Notes: generated by a model from the letters alone, not told the origin. DNA of 64,000 nucleotides from Heterohyrax brucei (GCA_028571685.1 CM053158.1:61348001-61412000), one strand, 5' to 3'; positions 1-11,062 are shown, counted from the stretch's first letter. Numbers and translations: made by a program.

Positions 1-600
1 CAGAGAGTAATATCTGTTGTGGGGATTAATAGGTAGAGAGGATGAACCGGACCCTTAAGGAGACCTTAACCAAATTAACCCTAGAAACTGGCAGTGACTG
101 GACGGCCCTGCTCCCCTTTGCTTTGATGCGTGTGCATAATTCTCCATACCTCCAAGGCCTTACTCCCTATGAAATTGTTTTCGGGAGGCCACCACCCCTC
201 TGCCCTACATGCCTGCTGAAATCTCTAATCATGACTTGCTTAAGTCCCTCCAGGCCCTGCAGAAAACTCAAGATCTGCTTTTCTCCTTGTTGAGATGCCT
301 CCACGATCTCCCTCCTATAAAGCCACATCAGTTTCAGCCAGGGGATCTAGTCTGGGTCCAGAGGCACCAAAAGGAGACTTTAGAGCCCTGTTGGAAAGGA
401 TCCCACACGGTAATCCTGACAACTCCAACTGCCATCAAGGTTGACAGGATCCGGCCCTGGGTCCATCACTCCCATCTAAAAAAGACAATACTAAACCCTG
501 ACCTTCAATTGAGAGTACGACAACATACTGGCCCTGAGGCGACTCCAAGAAACCTTGGCCGGCAAGTTCGAGAATTGACCCTAACTGGCCCTCCCAAGGT
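1..600 (+). pseudogene. Endogenous gammaretrovirus-like pol, integrase C-terminal part (broken)
   Basis: The frame from 42 reads as the end of a gammaretroviral integrase core ('[14 protein letters not shown]' near 156-197). The reading then shifts by about 190-210 into a second frame that carries the C-terminal DNA-binding domain, with 'GDLVWVQRH' followed by 'LEPCWKGSHTVILTTPTAIKV' style SH3-like sequence near 340-450. Integrase inserts viral DNA into the host chromosome. This copy is truncated at the window edge and frameshifted, so it is a fossil. It is followed directly by env-like sequence and a 3' LTR, the expected order. Family assignment is by motif recognition; the exact ERV family is not determined. 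Confidence 0.85.
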
Positions 601-1098
601 GACTTCACCAGTTTTTCACCTTGATTTATGTGACTTTGTCGGGGGTTCTATAGGCTCACAGCTTAAGAAAGACCCATACCCGGTTCGTGCACACAGGGCA
701 CTCATAAATACTGGGGGATGTATACATGCTGATGGGTGGGGGTGTGCTACTAACTGTCTCATACAACAACTGGCTAAGAAACAATTTTACGTCTGTCCCG
801 GGGCTAATGACTATGGATCATGTGGAGGAACAAATAATTATTTCTGTTATAAATGGGGCTGTGAAACCAAGGCACCCCAGATCAGGAAAATAGGGACCTC
901 CTTAGAATCAGTCAGGTCTCTGTTCTCCTGGTCTCCGTGGCTGACCACCTTCATCTTAGCTTTAACTGTGGGTCCCTACATTCTAAATAAGACTACTTAA
1001 ATTCATTCGAGAAAGACTAGCCACAGTCCAGCTTCTAGCCCTAAAACATCTGCCCCAGAACTCCCACCTCCCTGAACAGCCAGAACCTTGATCAGCCC
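601..1098 (+). pseudogene. Remnant retroviral env, surface N-terminus joined to transmembrane C-terminus
   Basis: The open frame that carries the integrase end (209-1000) continues into envelope-like sequence. Around 790-880 is a cysteine-rich stretch with 'FYVCPGANDYGSCGG' and 'FCYKWGCET', as in the N-terminal part of gammaretroviral surface subunits. Almost at once (about 915-995) the frame reads 'SPWLTTFILALTVGPYILN', which looks like the membrane-anchor region at the end of the transmembrane subunit. The middle of env (most of surface, the cleavage site, fusion peptide and immunosuppressive region) is absent. A stop lies at 998-1000, and another frame carries a tail-like remnant to about 1098. 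Non-functional. Confidence 0.75.
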
Positions 1099-1142
1099 GA
1101 CACCCATTTAGAGTACAAGATTCGACTCTGTGACAAGAACTC

Positions 1143-1152
1143 AAGGGGGGAA
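1143..1152 (+). promoter_or_regulatory. Polypurine tract of the provirus
   Basis: A purine run (aagggggg then aa) sits directly before the TG that opens the LTR. This is the expected place and composition for the plus-strand primer of a retrovirus. Confidence 0.7.
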
Positions 1153-1427
1153 TGTTGAAATGAGGCATAAGTAACTCCACTTTGAGGAAGGGCACAGTAA
1201 AAATTCAAGGTATTAAAGAAAGCCCCAGGAAACAACTTAATAGCAGAAAATATCAGAGTAATCTCACCTTTGTCTTACAAAACATCTGTCACAAGACAAA
1301 GCCTGGGGACAGCCTTGCAAGTGACCCCTAGACCTTGACCACATTTTACAATTAACAAGAATTCCAGGTGGCCTTAACCAATCAATGTAAAGGTCAGTCC
1401 CCCCTCCCTGCTTTGTAATCTCACCAC

Positions 1428-1434
1428 TTAAATA
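1428..1434 (+). promoter_or_regulatory. TATA-like box in the LTR
   Basis: The motif ttaaata lies about 50 bases downstream of aaccaatcaatg (1376-1387) and about 100 upstream of AATAAA (1529-1534). This is a normal gammaretroviral LTR promoter layout. Activity is not implied. Confidence 0.55.
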
Positions 1435-1528
1435 GCGGGTGCTGAGGAAACTCAGGGTTGCCCCCTGCTCTGCATAGTTTGGGGTGTGTCCCTGGTGCAC
1501 CAGTCTTTTTCTTATTGGGTATATTTTT

Positions 1529-1534
1529 AATAAA
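1529..1534 (+). terminator. Polyadenylation signal AATAAA in the LTR
   Basis: AATAAA lies in the presumed R region, followed by T-rich sequence, at the expected distance from the TATA-like box. Confidence 0.6.
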
Positions 1535-1580
1535 ATTTTACCTTTCAAGAAATTCTGGGTCATATCTGGAAATCCGAACA

Positions 1581-1814
1581 CCAAAAGAACACCCTCCCTA
1601 CTCACCTGATCTGGCCCCCAGTGACTTTTTTCTTTACCCAAAGATACCGAAAATACTGAAGGGAAGATTTTTTTATGACATCCAGGACATCAAGCGCAAC
1701 ATGACGACAGCTCTGACGGCCACTCTAGAAAAAGTCTGGAAGGTGACTGCAGTGATACTCAGCAATGAGGTATGCTGCACTTTTTCCAGAGAGGGTTCAC
1801 AAACTTAACTGTCA
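1581..1814 (+). mobile_element. Half of a mariner element, transposase C-terminal fossil
   Basis: The translation 'HPPYSPDLAPSDFFLYPK' (about 1600-1655) is the conserved block around the third catalytic aspartate of mariner transposases (D,D34D family). Downstream come remnants of the C-terminal region and an end sequence near 1797-1814 (cacaaacttaactgtca) matching the terminal inverted repeat of the other mariners in this window. The left half is missing and the LTR abuts it, so the retrovirus probably inserted into the mariner. Confidence 0.8.
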
Positions 1815-2369
1815 CATCTCATAAGTACATCAACTCTTAAGACAAGAGGAAAACAGGATACAATGACTGGCAGCCCACAAGCACTTAATTTATAGTCAAC
1901 TTTTTTCTATTTTAATTTAAAAAGGAGAAACATGGTATTTTAAATACAAAAACTAAAACCATCTTTGTGATGGCTTCATCATCAACTTTATGGTTTTGAC
2001 AGGATTTACAATCACACAATTAACAGATCTCAAATTTGTTCATTTGTTAAAATACTTCAGAGAAACTCAATTTTGAATCTAAAAGACAGAAAAATGACAG
2101 TCATGTTTAAGTACTGACCTGAGAGACAAGACAGCAAGTTTGGTGCTAAATTTAATGTTCAAACTGTGAGATCTGTCTAGTATGCAGTTAAAATATGAGT
2201 CTGGTACTCAAGAGGAATTAGGATTAGAAATGATTTAAAAAATCATGAAGTCCAGAGGAAGAGTGGTGAAGCCTAGATAATAAAGAAGTTCTCCCAAGAA
2301 GTGTGTACAAAGGACATACTAAGGGCTGTACCAATTTGTAGGAGTCTGTAAAAGAAATCAACTAAAAGA
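1815..2369. other. No recognised feature
   Basis: AT-rich single-copy-looking sequence. No repeat family or convincing coding frame was recognised. Confidence 0.4.
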
Positions 2370-2525
2370 CTAAACTATTTAATCTTCATTAACAAGTTAT
2401 ATGGTAAAACCCTAATTTTACAGTTGAGTAAACTTAGATAACTTTTGCATAAAGTTATAAATTTAGTCACAGCATAAATAGTATCTGGGATCAGGTCTTT
2501 ATGACTCCAAAGCCTGCATCCATCC
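2370..2525 (-). repeat. MIR SINE fragment
   Basis: The order 'ttttacagttgagtaaact', 'gtcacagcataaatagtatctggg' and 'caggtctttatgactccaaagcc' follows the reverse complement of the MIR consensus. It is highly diverged, as expected for a pre-placental insertion. Confidence 0.65.
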
Positions 2526-4015
2526 ATTACATCTCCTTGCATACAAAACACAGAAGAGCATTTTATTAAGCTGGACCTTAGTCTCTAAAATTTGAGGGCT
2601 TGTAATTAGGCCCTGGATTGTCAGTTCTGTAGCTATGGGTGGTGTTAGAGACAACTATGATAATGGAAGAATGAATATGCATCAGAAAGGGTTAAGGGTG
2701 AAGGTAACACACTTAAATCACTGTAAGAGCTACTCAGTGAAGTTCACTGCTTGAAAGAAGAAGGGCTAAAGGGCTTTAAGAATTATCTTTTGGTTCAGCG
2801 GAAAGGCACCTTGAAGAAAAGATTTCAATTTTTAAGTTAGAAAAGAAGGACACAACCCAGTGAAAAGAACTGCAACTGCTAATGAGAGTATAATTAATAT
2901 TGGGGTTACAAAGGAAGTAGAACAGAAGTGTACCAAGAATAATAGCAGAGGGGTAATGTCCCTTTTTGTCCAGTATAAAAGAAAGAACGTATATATCATT
3001 TTTATTTAAAGACAGAAATTTCAAGCTCCTCCCAACATTTACATTGCTTCCTGAGAAAACACATACTTAGTATCTAGAAGGTACATGGAGCTGGAATCAT
3101 ACAATGATGAAAAGGTCAGCCAAGTCAGCCAAGATGTGTTCTTTTCAAATATTTCGCTTCTATATTACAAGGCATAATGATTCTTTTAAAGTAATGATAA
3201 TTTGAACTTACAAATTCTGAAGAAACTTTGAGTTTGGAAACTGCCTGATTCTGTTTATGATACATCAACATATATGATGTAATGGTAACCTGCAAAAATG
3301 TAGGAAAATGACCACATGCTTGCAGAGCCAGTACCTCTAGAGGAAGGAGCTGGAAAGAGACTGATTTTATTCTGTATGGCCTGATCCTTAGTGCATCTAA
3401 GACCAAAGATAAAGGAGCATAAGTTTTGCTAAAGTGACTGCGTGCTTATTATACTGAAAAACCTACAAAATGAGCACACATAAAACTATCTTTATGCAAA
3501 GTTCTACCCAGAGATATGTGAAGCATATGTGGGACAAGATCTTTTTGCACCACTCCTAAGACTAGGTAACAAGAAAGGGCAAGAGTCAAGAAAGGGGACA
3601 GGAAATTTAGAGGAGTAATAATAGTTCCTTAGAAGCTTCCAGCTAATGAGCTGAACAGACCAGAACACTACCCTTCTAGAGCCAGATTCCTAAACTGCTA
3701 CATTTATGCCCCGTACACATGCTCCAAAGCTATTCCCTCCAATAGGACATGGGCTGTCTGTATTCTTCTATGCTATTATCCACCACTTGTGGTTTCTAAC
3801 CCAAATTTTTCTCCTCCTGGAAAACTTTTTGACAGTCCTATCTTTTACCTTCTTTTTCCCCTCCTCAAAGAGAAAGTATCTATGAAATAAATCAAAGGCT
3901 GCACTCAGAGGAAACAAAGCTAAAAATGTCTGCATTAAAAAAAAAAAATGAAGATCTCAAATAAATAACTTTATATGAATGGGGGGTGGGAACGCACTAA
4001 GCCTAAGGTACCAGA
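2526..4015. other. No recognised feature
   Basis: About 1.5 kb of AT-rich DNA without a repeat I can name. Frames of 82 and 93 codons on the minus strand (2776-3024, 3125-3406) show no domain, motif or splice context and are probably chance. A short A-run is at 3936-3949. Confidence 0.4.
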
Positions 4016-4662
4016 AGTAAGGAACTAATAAAGATGAGAGACGAGAAAACTGAAACAGAGAACTGGAAAACAATACAGAATTCATAAAACCAAAAGTTGG
4101 CTCTTCGAAAATATCAATGAAATCACCAAACCACTAGGTAGACTGACAACATGGAAAAAGAAAAAGAGGGCACAAGTAACTAAAATCAGAAATCAAAGTG
4201 GGGATATAACTATTGACCCTACAGACAAAAAAGGGATTAAAAGAGAGTACTATGAACAGTTCAGGACAATGTGGTCTCACTAGTGAATTCAACCAAACAT
4301 TTAAAAAGAAGAATTAACACCAATCTTGCTCAAACTCTTTCAAAAAGTAGAACAGGCGAGAAAACTTGCTAACTCATTCTGTGAGGCTAGCATTACCTTG
4401 ATAAACACAGCACAAGAAAACATCAGATCTAATATCTCTTATGAATATACACAAAATCCTCCACAAAACAGTACAAACTGAACCCAACAGCATATTAAAA
4501 AGAACGTAAGAAACTAAATCAATGTAAAATGCCACATTAATAGAATTAAGTAAAATAACCATATCATCTCAAATGACGCATAAGAAGCATTTAACACACT
4601 TTCTAACAATACAAACATTCAGAAAACTTGGGAAAGAAAAACTCCTCTACATGATGGTGGTA

Positions 4663-4880
4663 TAGCTAGTTGTCCTGAATCAACTGAAGTCATGACAACA
4701 CCAAGAGTACAGAGTAGAATTGCTCCACAGGGTTTCCAAGAGTTAGACCTTCTGGAAGCATATCACTAGACCTATCCTCCCACGTACATCGGGGTGGGTT
4801 AGAACCTCTGGGTGGGTTAGAGACGAGCCACCAAAGTTTTGGTCAGTAGTCAAGCATTTAACCACTTGCACCAACCAGTC
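4663..4880 (-). repeat. AfroSINE, minus orientation
   Basis: The reverse-complement pattern is visible: 'gtagaattgctccacagggtttccaag', 'gggtgggttagaacc' and 'gtcaagcatttaaccacttgcacca'. It splits the old L1. The doubled 'gggtgggttaga' near 4793-4820 is a small internal duplication. Confidence 0.75.
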
Positions 4881-4989
4881 AAAAAGCATTTATGAAAAAC
4901 CAAAGCTAATGTATTATTCAAAGGTGAAAGACTGAAAGTTTTCCCTCTGAGATCAGGAACAAGATAAGAATGCCCACTTTCACCACTTC

Positions 4990-5145
4990 AGTTTAAGAGC
5001 TCAGCTGCTAACCAAAAGGTGGGCAGTCCAGAACCACCAACTGCTGCTTGGAAACCCTATGGGGAAGTTCTACTCTGTCCTATAGAGCTGCTATGAGTCT
5101 GAATCAACTTGATGACAAAGGGTATTCAAAACTGAACTGATGTTA
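4990..5145 (+). repeat. AfroSINE, plus orientation, 5' part reduced
   Basis: The core 'gctgctaaccaaaaggt', the middle 'tggaaaccctatggggaagttctactctgtcc' pattern and the tail 'ctatgagtctgaatcaact' are recognisable. It interrupts the reverse transcriptase part of the old L1. Confidence 0.8.
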
Positions 5146-5721
5146 TAGCCAGAGCACCCAGAGAAGAGAAAAAGTTATTCAAATCAGGAAGAATTATGAC
5201 TACCCTTCCACACATATAGACATCATACCACACAGACACAGACACACACACACACACAGAATCCCAAAGAACCCACAAGGAAGCTACTAGAGCTAATAAA
5301 TGATGTTTTCTTAAAAAAATCTACTGTGTTTCTATACACCAGTGATAAATAAGTTGAAAAAGAAAAATTAAATTCCATTTCTAATAGCATCTAAACAAAT
5401 TAGATGCCTAAGTATGAATTTAACCTGTGAGGTGAAAGGCTTCCACACTGAAAACTAAAAAACACTGCTGGAAGAAATTAAACAAGATCTAAAAATAAAT
5501 GGACAGACACCCCATGTTAATGGATTGGAAGAGTTAACATTGCTGAGATGTCAATACTGCCCAAATCAGTCTACAGAATTAAAGGCAATTCCTACCAAAC
5601 AACAACAGTCTTTTTGTGCAGAAGTGTGAAAGTACATTCCAAATTCATACAGAACTGCAAGGGGCCCAAAATAATGCTGGAAACAAGAGAGTAGAACACA
5701 TACTTCGTTACTGTAAAACAC

Positions 5722-6335
5722 AGGTGTTGTTACTGTTGTTGATAGGTGTTTTTGATAAGCTCAGAACAAGACTTTGCCTGGTCATCCTCACACTGCTATG
5801 CTTAAGCCCAATGTTAGAACAGCTGTGTCAACACATCCATCAAGGGTCTTGTCACTGACTTTCTATTTAATCCAGCATGATGAATTTCCCAAGATACTAT
5901 GAGGCAAAGGAAAATAACCTGGCTTGGGCAGACAGACCTTACTCTTCCAAGTGACACCTTTGCATTTTAACCCTTTCAACAGGTCTTTTGAAGAAGATCT
6001 ACAAAACACAATATGTTACTTGAACTCCTGACTGCTGCTTCCATGGGAGTTGGTAATGGATTCCAAACACAAAATGAAACAAATCAAAAACAGCCCACAA
6101 AATCCTTGACAACGTCAGTCTTTCCTCCACTTATGGTCAGTAAGTCCTTAAAGTCTTCTTCACTCTCAGCAAGCAAGGCTGTATCATCTACATTAAGATT
6201 TGTTGTTAAAGAATCTTCCTAAAATCCTGAAGGCACATTCCTCTTCATTTTAGTACAGCTTTTCCATTTCTTTGTTCAGCATACAGACTGAATGGGCATG
6301 GAGAAAGGATATAACCCTGATGCATACTTCTCCTG
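5722..6335 (-). mobile_element. RTE (BovB-like) LINE, 3' part, minus orientation
   Basis: The 3' end is at the left, with the short-repeat tail 'gttgttactgttgttga'. The body reads 'ctgactgctgcttccatggg' and 'tcagcaagcaaggctgtatcatct', which recur at 29101-29125 and 29308-29332 in another RTE copy. The element is 5' truncated at about 6335 and contains internal deletions. No intact frame remains. Confidence 0.75.
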
Positions 6336-6647
6336 ATTTTTTTTCTTTTTCTGTGTGCTAGCTAGCATCTTTTTAATTTCTACTGGGATTAAGTGAAAGT
6401 TTGCAATCCAAGTGAATCTGCCATTCAGAACCCCGAACACACATCTCTGCGCAATTCTATCTGCTGTCCTCACACTGTGACCACACTTCCTTTCTACTCT
6501 GTAGTTGCAGTGTTCATTCAACCAAGAGTGCCCTCCTTTCCTCCCAATCCTCTCACCTCTAGAGGGGAGGTGGCCAGCTTCGTATCCTATTTAAACCAAG
6601 AAGTACACACACCACCTGCATCACTCTTCACCTTATCCCATAAAAAT

Positions 6648-6799
6648 GCAGTGCCACAGAGTCAATTCCGACTCATAGCGATGCTACAGACAGAGTAGAG
6701 CTGCCCCATAGAGTTTCTAAGGAGAGTCTGGTGGATTTGAATTTCTGACCTTCTGGTTAGCAGCCATAGCACTCAACCACTATACCACTATGGTTTCCT
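6648..6799 (-). repeat. AfroSINE, minus orientation
   Basis: It shows 'cacagagtcaattccgactcatagcgatgc', then 'gtagagctgccccatagagtttc', and ends at 'ccactataccactatggtttcc'. It lies within the L1 3' UTR. Confidence 0.85.
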
Positions 6800-7944
6800 T
6801 GTGTCTTAATAATCCAGTCTAACCGCTGTCTTGAGTAGTTAGTTTCAGCTCTAGACTAGCAACAAGTCCAAAGGCTATGTTCTCAGGTGACCCACCAGGA
6901 TATCAGAACTTCAAGTCTGGTCTTAAAATAGAGTTCCACTTTTTCTCATGCTACCTCAGGAACTCTACATTATGTTCCCTGTCAAGGTAGTCTTTGGTGG
7001 TGGCCAGGCACTAGCTACTTCTTGTCCCATGCTGATGTAGTCACCCAATTACATGATCCTTTCTGTCTCCTGGGCTTATTATTTTCCTCATGTTCTTGAT
7101 TTTCATCCGATTCAGGTGGGTTATGACCAATGCTGCTCCTTAGATGGTAGCTTGCTGGCTTTTACTCACCAAAATGGGATACATAAAAATTGATTACAAA
7201 ACTAGTTACGCCAATTGGCCTCCATGCTCCCTGAAAACACCATCCCCAGGCCCCTGTTCTGCTACTGTGTCCTTCAAAGTGTTAAGCTGAATTTAGAAAA
7301 CCTTTCAGCTTATAATGTACTCCAGCTGTGTTGACCTCCCTTCTATTGCGAGCTACCACTCCCTTCACCTAACTGAATTCCTATCAAGTATCTAATCTAT
7401 CAATAGCCCTCTCCTGCGTTCCTCCCCCTGTAACAGTAGTCTCCTACAGTATTTTTCATTTTGCGGCCGACTGATTTCACTCAGCATAATGTCTTCCAGG
7501 TTATGAGATGTTTCATAAAATCATCATTGTTCTTTATTACTGCATAGCATTCCACTGTGTATACATACCACAGTTGGTTTATCCATTCCTCTGCTCATGG
7601 GCACCTAGGTTGATTCCATCTTTTTGCTACCATAGACAGTGCTGCAAGAAACAATACATGTATCTCCTCATGTGACAGTCCTTATTTCTCTAGTATACAT
7701 TTCAAGACATGGGATTGCTGGACCATACAATATTTCTATTTCCAGCTTCTTAAGAAAGAGCCAAATTGCTTTCCAAAGAGACTACCATTTTACATTCTGA
7801 CCAGCAGTATAGAAGAGATCCAATCTCCTACAACCTCTCCAATATTTGTTTCTCTGTGTTTTTTTTTTTTTTTTTTTTTTTAGTGCCTGCCTTTTTGGGT
7901 TAGATGGTATGTCATTGCAGTTTTCACTTGAATTTCTCTAATAA

Positions 7945-8220
7945 AAACCCTGACAGGGTGGTGGTTAAGTGCTTCATCTGCTAACTAGAATGTCAGCACT
8001 TCAAATCTGCCAAGCACTCTGAGCAAATTCTTTGGGGATATTCCTATGGAAACTTTGGCAGTGTACTGGTTAATTGTTATGATGGCCAACCAAAAGGCTG
8101 GGAGTTCAATCTGCCAGATACTTCTTGGAAACTCTATGGGATAGTTCTACTGTGTTCTATAGGATCACTGTGAGTCAGAATCAACTTGACAGCAGTGGAT
8201 TTTTTTGTTTTTTTTTTTTG
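7945..8220 (+). repeat. Two AfroSINE copies in tandem, plus orientation
   Basis: The first copy starts 'aaccctgacagggtggtggttaag' at 7946 and reaches about 8056. A second partial copy follows with 'ggccaaccaaaaggctgggag', 'cttggaaactctatggg' and the tail 'gtgagtcagaatcaacttgacagcagtgg', ending in a T-rich run. They interrupt the L1 ORF2 C-terminal region. Confidence 0.75.
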
Positions 8221-9354
8221 TTTGTTTTTTGGTATAAGGGCTAATGATCATGACCATGTCTTCATGTGTCTTTTGGCCGCCTGTCCATATTCCTTGCCAA
8301 CTGATTTTCTTATTGAGATTTGGCAGCACTTTGTTGATTATGGAGATCAGACACTGATCAGATTGATAACTGCCAAATACTTTTTCCCAGTCTGTAGCTA
8401 GTCTTTTTACTCTTTTGAGAAAGTCTTTGGATAAGAGTGTTTAATTTTTAGTGGTTCCCATTTATCTATTTTCTTTTCTGGTGTCTGCACACCATTAGTA
8501 ATGTTTTGTAGTCTGTTTATGCCATGTATTAGGGCTCCCAGTGTTGTCTTATTCTTTTCCCCATTATCTTTTACCACTTTAGATTTGACATTTAGGTCTT
8601 CAATCTATTTTGAGTTAGTTTTTGTGCAAGGTGTGAGATATGGGTCTTGTTTCAATTTCTTTGAAGATAGATACCAGTTTTGCCAACAGCATTTGTTAAA
8701 GAGACTGTTCCTTAATTCATGGACTTTGGACCTTTGTCAAGTATCAACTGTTCATAGTTGCATGGTGTTATTTCTGAATTCTCTCTTCTGTTCCACTGAT
8801 CTGTATATCTGTTTTTGTACCAGTAACAGGTTGTTTTGACTATTATGGCACTGTAATAGGTTCTACAATTAGGTAGTGTGGGCCTCCCACTTTATCCTTC
8901 TCCAGTAATGCTTTATTTATCTGGGGCTGCTTCCTTTTCCAAGCAAAGTTGATTTGTTTCTCCATTTCATTAAAAAATGACATTGGGATTTATACTGGGA
9001 TTGCACTGTATGTACAGATTGCTTTGGATAGAAAAGACATTTTTCACAATGTTAAGTCATATCCATGAGCAAGGTAGCTTTCTCCACTTATGTAGGTCTC
9101 TTTGTGTTTCCTGCAGTAGAGTCTCGATAATTTTCTGTGTATAGGTCTTTCACATCTCTGGTTATATTTACTCCTCAGTATTTTATCTTCTTGGGAGCTA
9201 TAGCAAATGGCAATTATTTGATAATTACCTCTTTGATGGTTTCTTTGATGGTGTAAACTAATCCAACTAATTCGTGTTTATCTTATATCCTGATACACTG
9301 CATAACTCTTCTAGTTCTAGCACTTTGTTTGTTTGCTTGTTTTTGGTTGATACT

Positions 9355-9435
9355 TTAGGGTTTTCTGTGTTTAAGACCATATCATATGTAATGGCTGGCT
9401 TAGGGTTTTCTGTGTTTAAGACCATATCATATGTA
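9355..9435. repeat. 45-base tandem duplication inside L1 ORF2
   Basis: The string 'ttagggttttctgtgtttaa' followed by 'gaccatatcatatgta' occurs at 9355 and again at 9400, so the period is 45 bases. Being a multiple of three, it adds 15 codons without shifting the frame. Confidence 0.9.
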
Positions 9436-9775
9436 AATAGAGATACTTTGACTTCTTGCTTACTAATTTCACTATCCTTTATTTCTTTATCTTGTCTGAT
9501 TGCTCTGGTTAGAACCTCCAGGAGAATGTTCAAAGTGGTGACAATGGGCATCCTTGCCTGATTCCCACTCTCAAGGGGCATTTTTCAGTATCTCTTCATT
9601 TGGGATGATGTTAGCTTTCAGCTTTGCACAGATGCCCCTTCTTATGTTGAGGAGCTTCCCTTCTATTCTTGTTTTGCTGAGAGTTTTTAACATGAATGGG
9701 TGTTGGACTTTGTCAAGTGCCTTCTCTGCATTAATTGCTAAATTCAAGTGATTCTCATCTTTTGTTTTTTTATGT

Positions 9776-10056
9776 GGTAAGATAGAAGTCTTTTTCAGGT
9801 ATGTGGTTTGCAAATATCTTACCCCCAATCCTGCTTTCTCTTTTTCTTATCACTCTCATTTTTAGTTTTGCCTAGCTATTTACTGTTTTGGTGGTAAACA
9901 CATATGTAACAAAACATCTGACATTTCAATAACCTTCATGTAAATAGCTCAGTGACATTATGTTCCTCATGTTCAACTATTCCTTTTGTTCTCTTACTAT
10001 TTCCCTGAAGAGCAAAATTTGTTAATTTGATGAGGTCTAATTTAAGATTTACAACA
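9776..10056 (-). mobile_element. Probable fragment of an older LINE between L1 and mariner
   Basis: The L1 ORF2 match stops near 9775 and resumes near 11065. In between, 'aggtatgtggtttgcaaata' and 'ggtggtaaacacatatgtaacaaaac ... agtgacattatgttc' resemble an old mammalian L1 in reverse orientation. Weakly supported. Confidence 0.4.
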
Positions 10057-11062
10057 ATTAAGTCCACAAATTTAATTATTCCAAGGGTTATATCTCACTA
10101 CTGAATATCTCTACTATCACCTTTGAAATACTCCTTTGGGAAGCTATGTACTGATGCCAGTGCCTAGTCCATTCTTCAAAGCAATTTCAGAACTCTACCT
10201 GTAATGGTCATTGTGCATGGTGGCATGGTGGCAGGGTGGCAGGTCTGAGGACTTAACTGTACAGTTTTCTGAGGGAGCTTTTAGCTAGTAAACAAATAAC
10301 TGTATCAGAACACCCTCCCTACTCACCTGATCTGGCCCCCAATGACATTTTGCTTTATCCAAAAATAAAGGGAATATTGAAAGGAAGACACTTTGATGAC
10401 ATTGAGAGTAATATAACAATAGTTCTGATGGCCATTCTAGAATAAAAGTTCCAAAATTACTACCGTGGGTAAACTAGGAGCTGGCATCGATGCATAACTT
10501 CCCAAGGGTAGTACTTTGAAGGTGACTGTCTCAGTCATCTGGTACTGTTCCAATAGAAAATACTACGAATGGAAGGTTTCATGAAGAGAAGCTTTACTGA
10601 CACAGTCCGGTAAACCGCAAATGCATTTATAAATTGTAAGCCCATTCAGTATAAGAAATAATCACAGTTCAGTAGGCTGAGTCCAAATCTAGTGAGAGCA
10701 TCTCAGCACAGAAACCTTGGATCCAAAGGACATGCTCTGTTCTCGGTGCTTCTCTCTTGGTGGTCGAGGTTCCCAACTTCCTCTGCTCACTTTTCTCCTT
10801 TATAACCCACAAGCTCGTAGCTTGAGTTCTGCCTGGCTAACACAACTGCAGCCCATTCTCCATCATCAATTATCACAGAGGCAGGATTTACAACACATGC
10901 GAGGAATGGCACCACACTGGGACTCACAGACAAGTCAAATCAATATACAAATTTTTAGGGGGAACACAATTCAATCCATGACAGTGACCATAATGATATT
11001 CAGCAATGAAGTATGCTGTACTTTTTCTGGGATGAGTTTGCAAACTTAACTGTCACACCTTA
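10057..11062 (-). mobile_element. Palindromic composite mariner, split by a solo LTR
   Basis: The left end 'acaattaagtccacaaattt' and right end 'tttgcaaacttaactgt' form terminal inverted repeats. The left arm (10057-10250) is the reverse complement of a transposase 3' end joined to a short mariner 5' end. The right arm (10300-10526 and 10984-11062) is sense transposase C-terminus with 'HPPYSPDLAPNDILLYP' near 10310-10360. A solo LTR (10527-10983) interrupts the right arm. The orientation given is relative to the copies at 22565 and 56954, which have the opposite layout. Confidence 0.8.
10527..10983 (-). mobile_element. MaLR-like solo LTR with 5-base target duplication
   Basis: The LTR runs from TGTCTCAGTCATC to CCATGACA and is flanked by gtgac at 10522-10526 and at 10984-10988. 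A 5-base duplication is typical of ERVL/MaLR LTRs. Family members in this window are at 22488, 41235 and 43825. It interrupts the mariner, which itself sits in an L1, so it is the youngest of the three. Confidence 0.85.

Larger units (their letters stand above)
1153..1580 (+). mobile_element. 3' LTR of the gammaretrovirus-like provirus
   Basis: The element begins TGTTGAAATGAGG just after the polypurine tract and appears to end in CA at 1579-1580, giving about 428 bases. It holds a CCAAT-type motif (about 1377-1381), a TATA-like box (1428-1434) and a polyadenylation signal (1529-1534) in the usual U3-R order. The next bases belong to a mariner element, which fixes the right edge fairly well. 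The 5' LTR, if any, lies outside the window, so the target-site duplication cannot be tested. Confidence 0.75.
4016..5720 (+). mobile_element. Old L1 fragment, ORF2 middle region
   Basis: Several frames give diverged ORF2 sequence: a helical region near 4040-4200 ('ktgnrELENN' style), a reverse transcriptase part around 4880-4995, and a thumb/connection part to about 5720. Two AfroSINEs split it (4663-4880 and 4990-5145), and a short (CA)n run lies at about 5233-5258. No 3' UTR follows, because an RTE abuts at 5722. Many stops and frameshifts indicate an old copy. Confidence 0.7.

Noticed and set aside
2776..3406. Two minus-strand frames of 82 and 93 codons in unique-looking DNA
   Set aside because: No domain, no similarity recognised, and lengths expected by chance in AT-rich sequence of this size.
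5233..5258. (CA)n run as a notable microsatellite
   Set aside because: Short and ordinary; no supporting signal of function.
7945..8220. tRNA gene candidates within AfroSINE heads
   Set aside because: The SINE head is tRNA-derived and keeps box-like phrases, but no copy folds into a credible full tRNA and all carry SINE bodies and tails.
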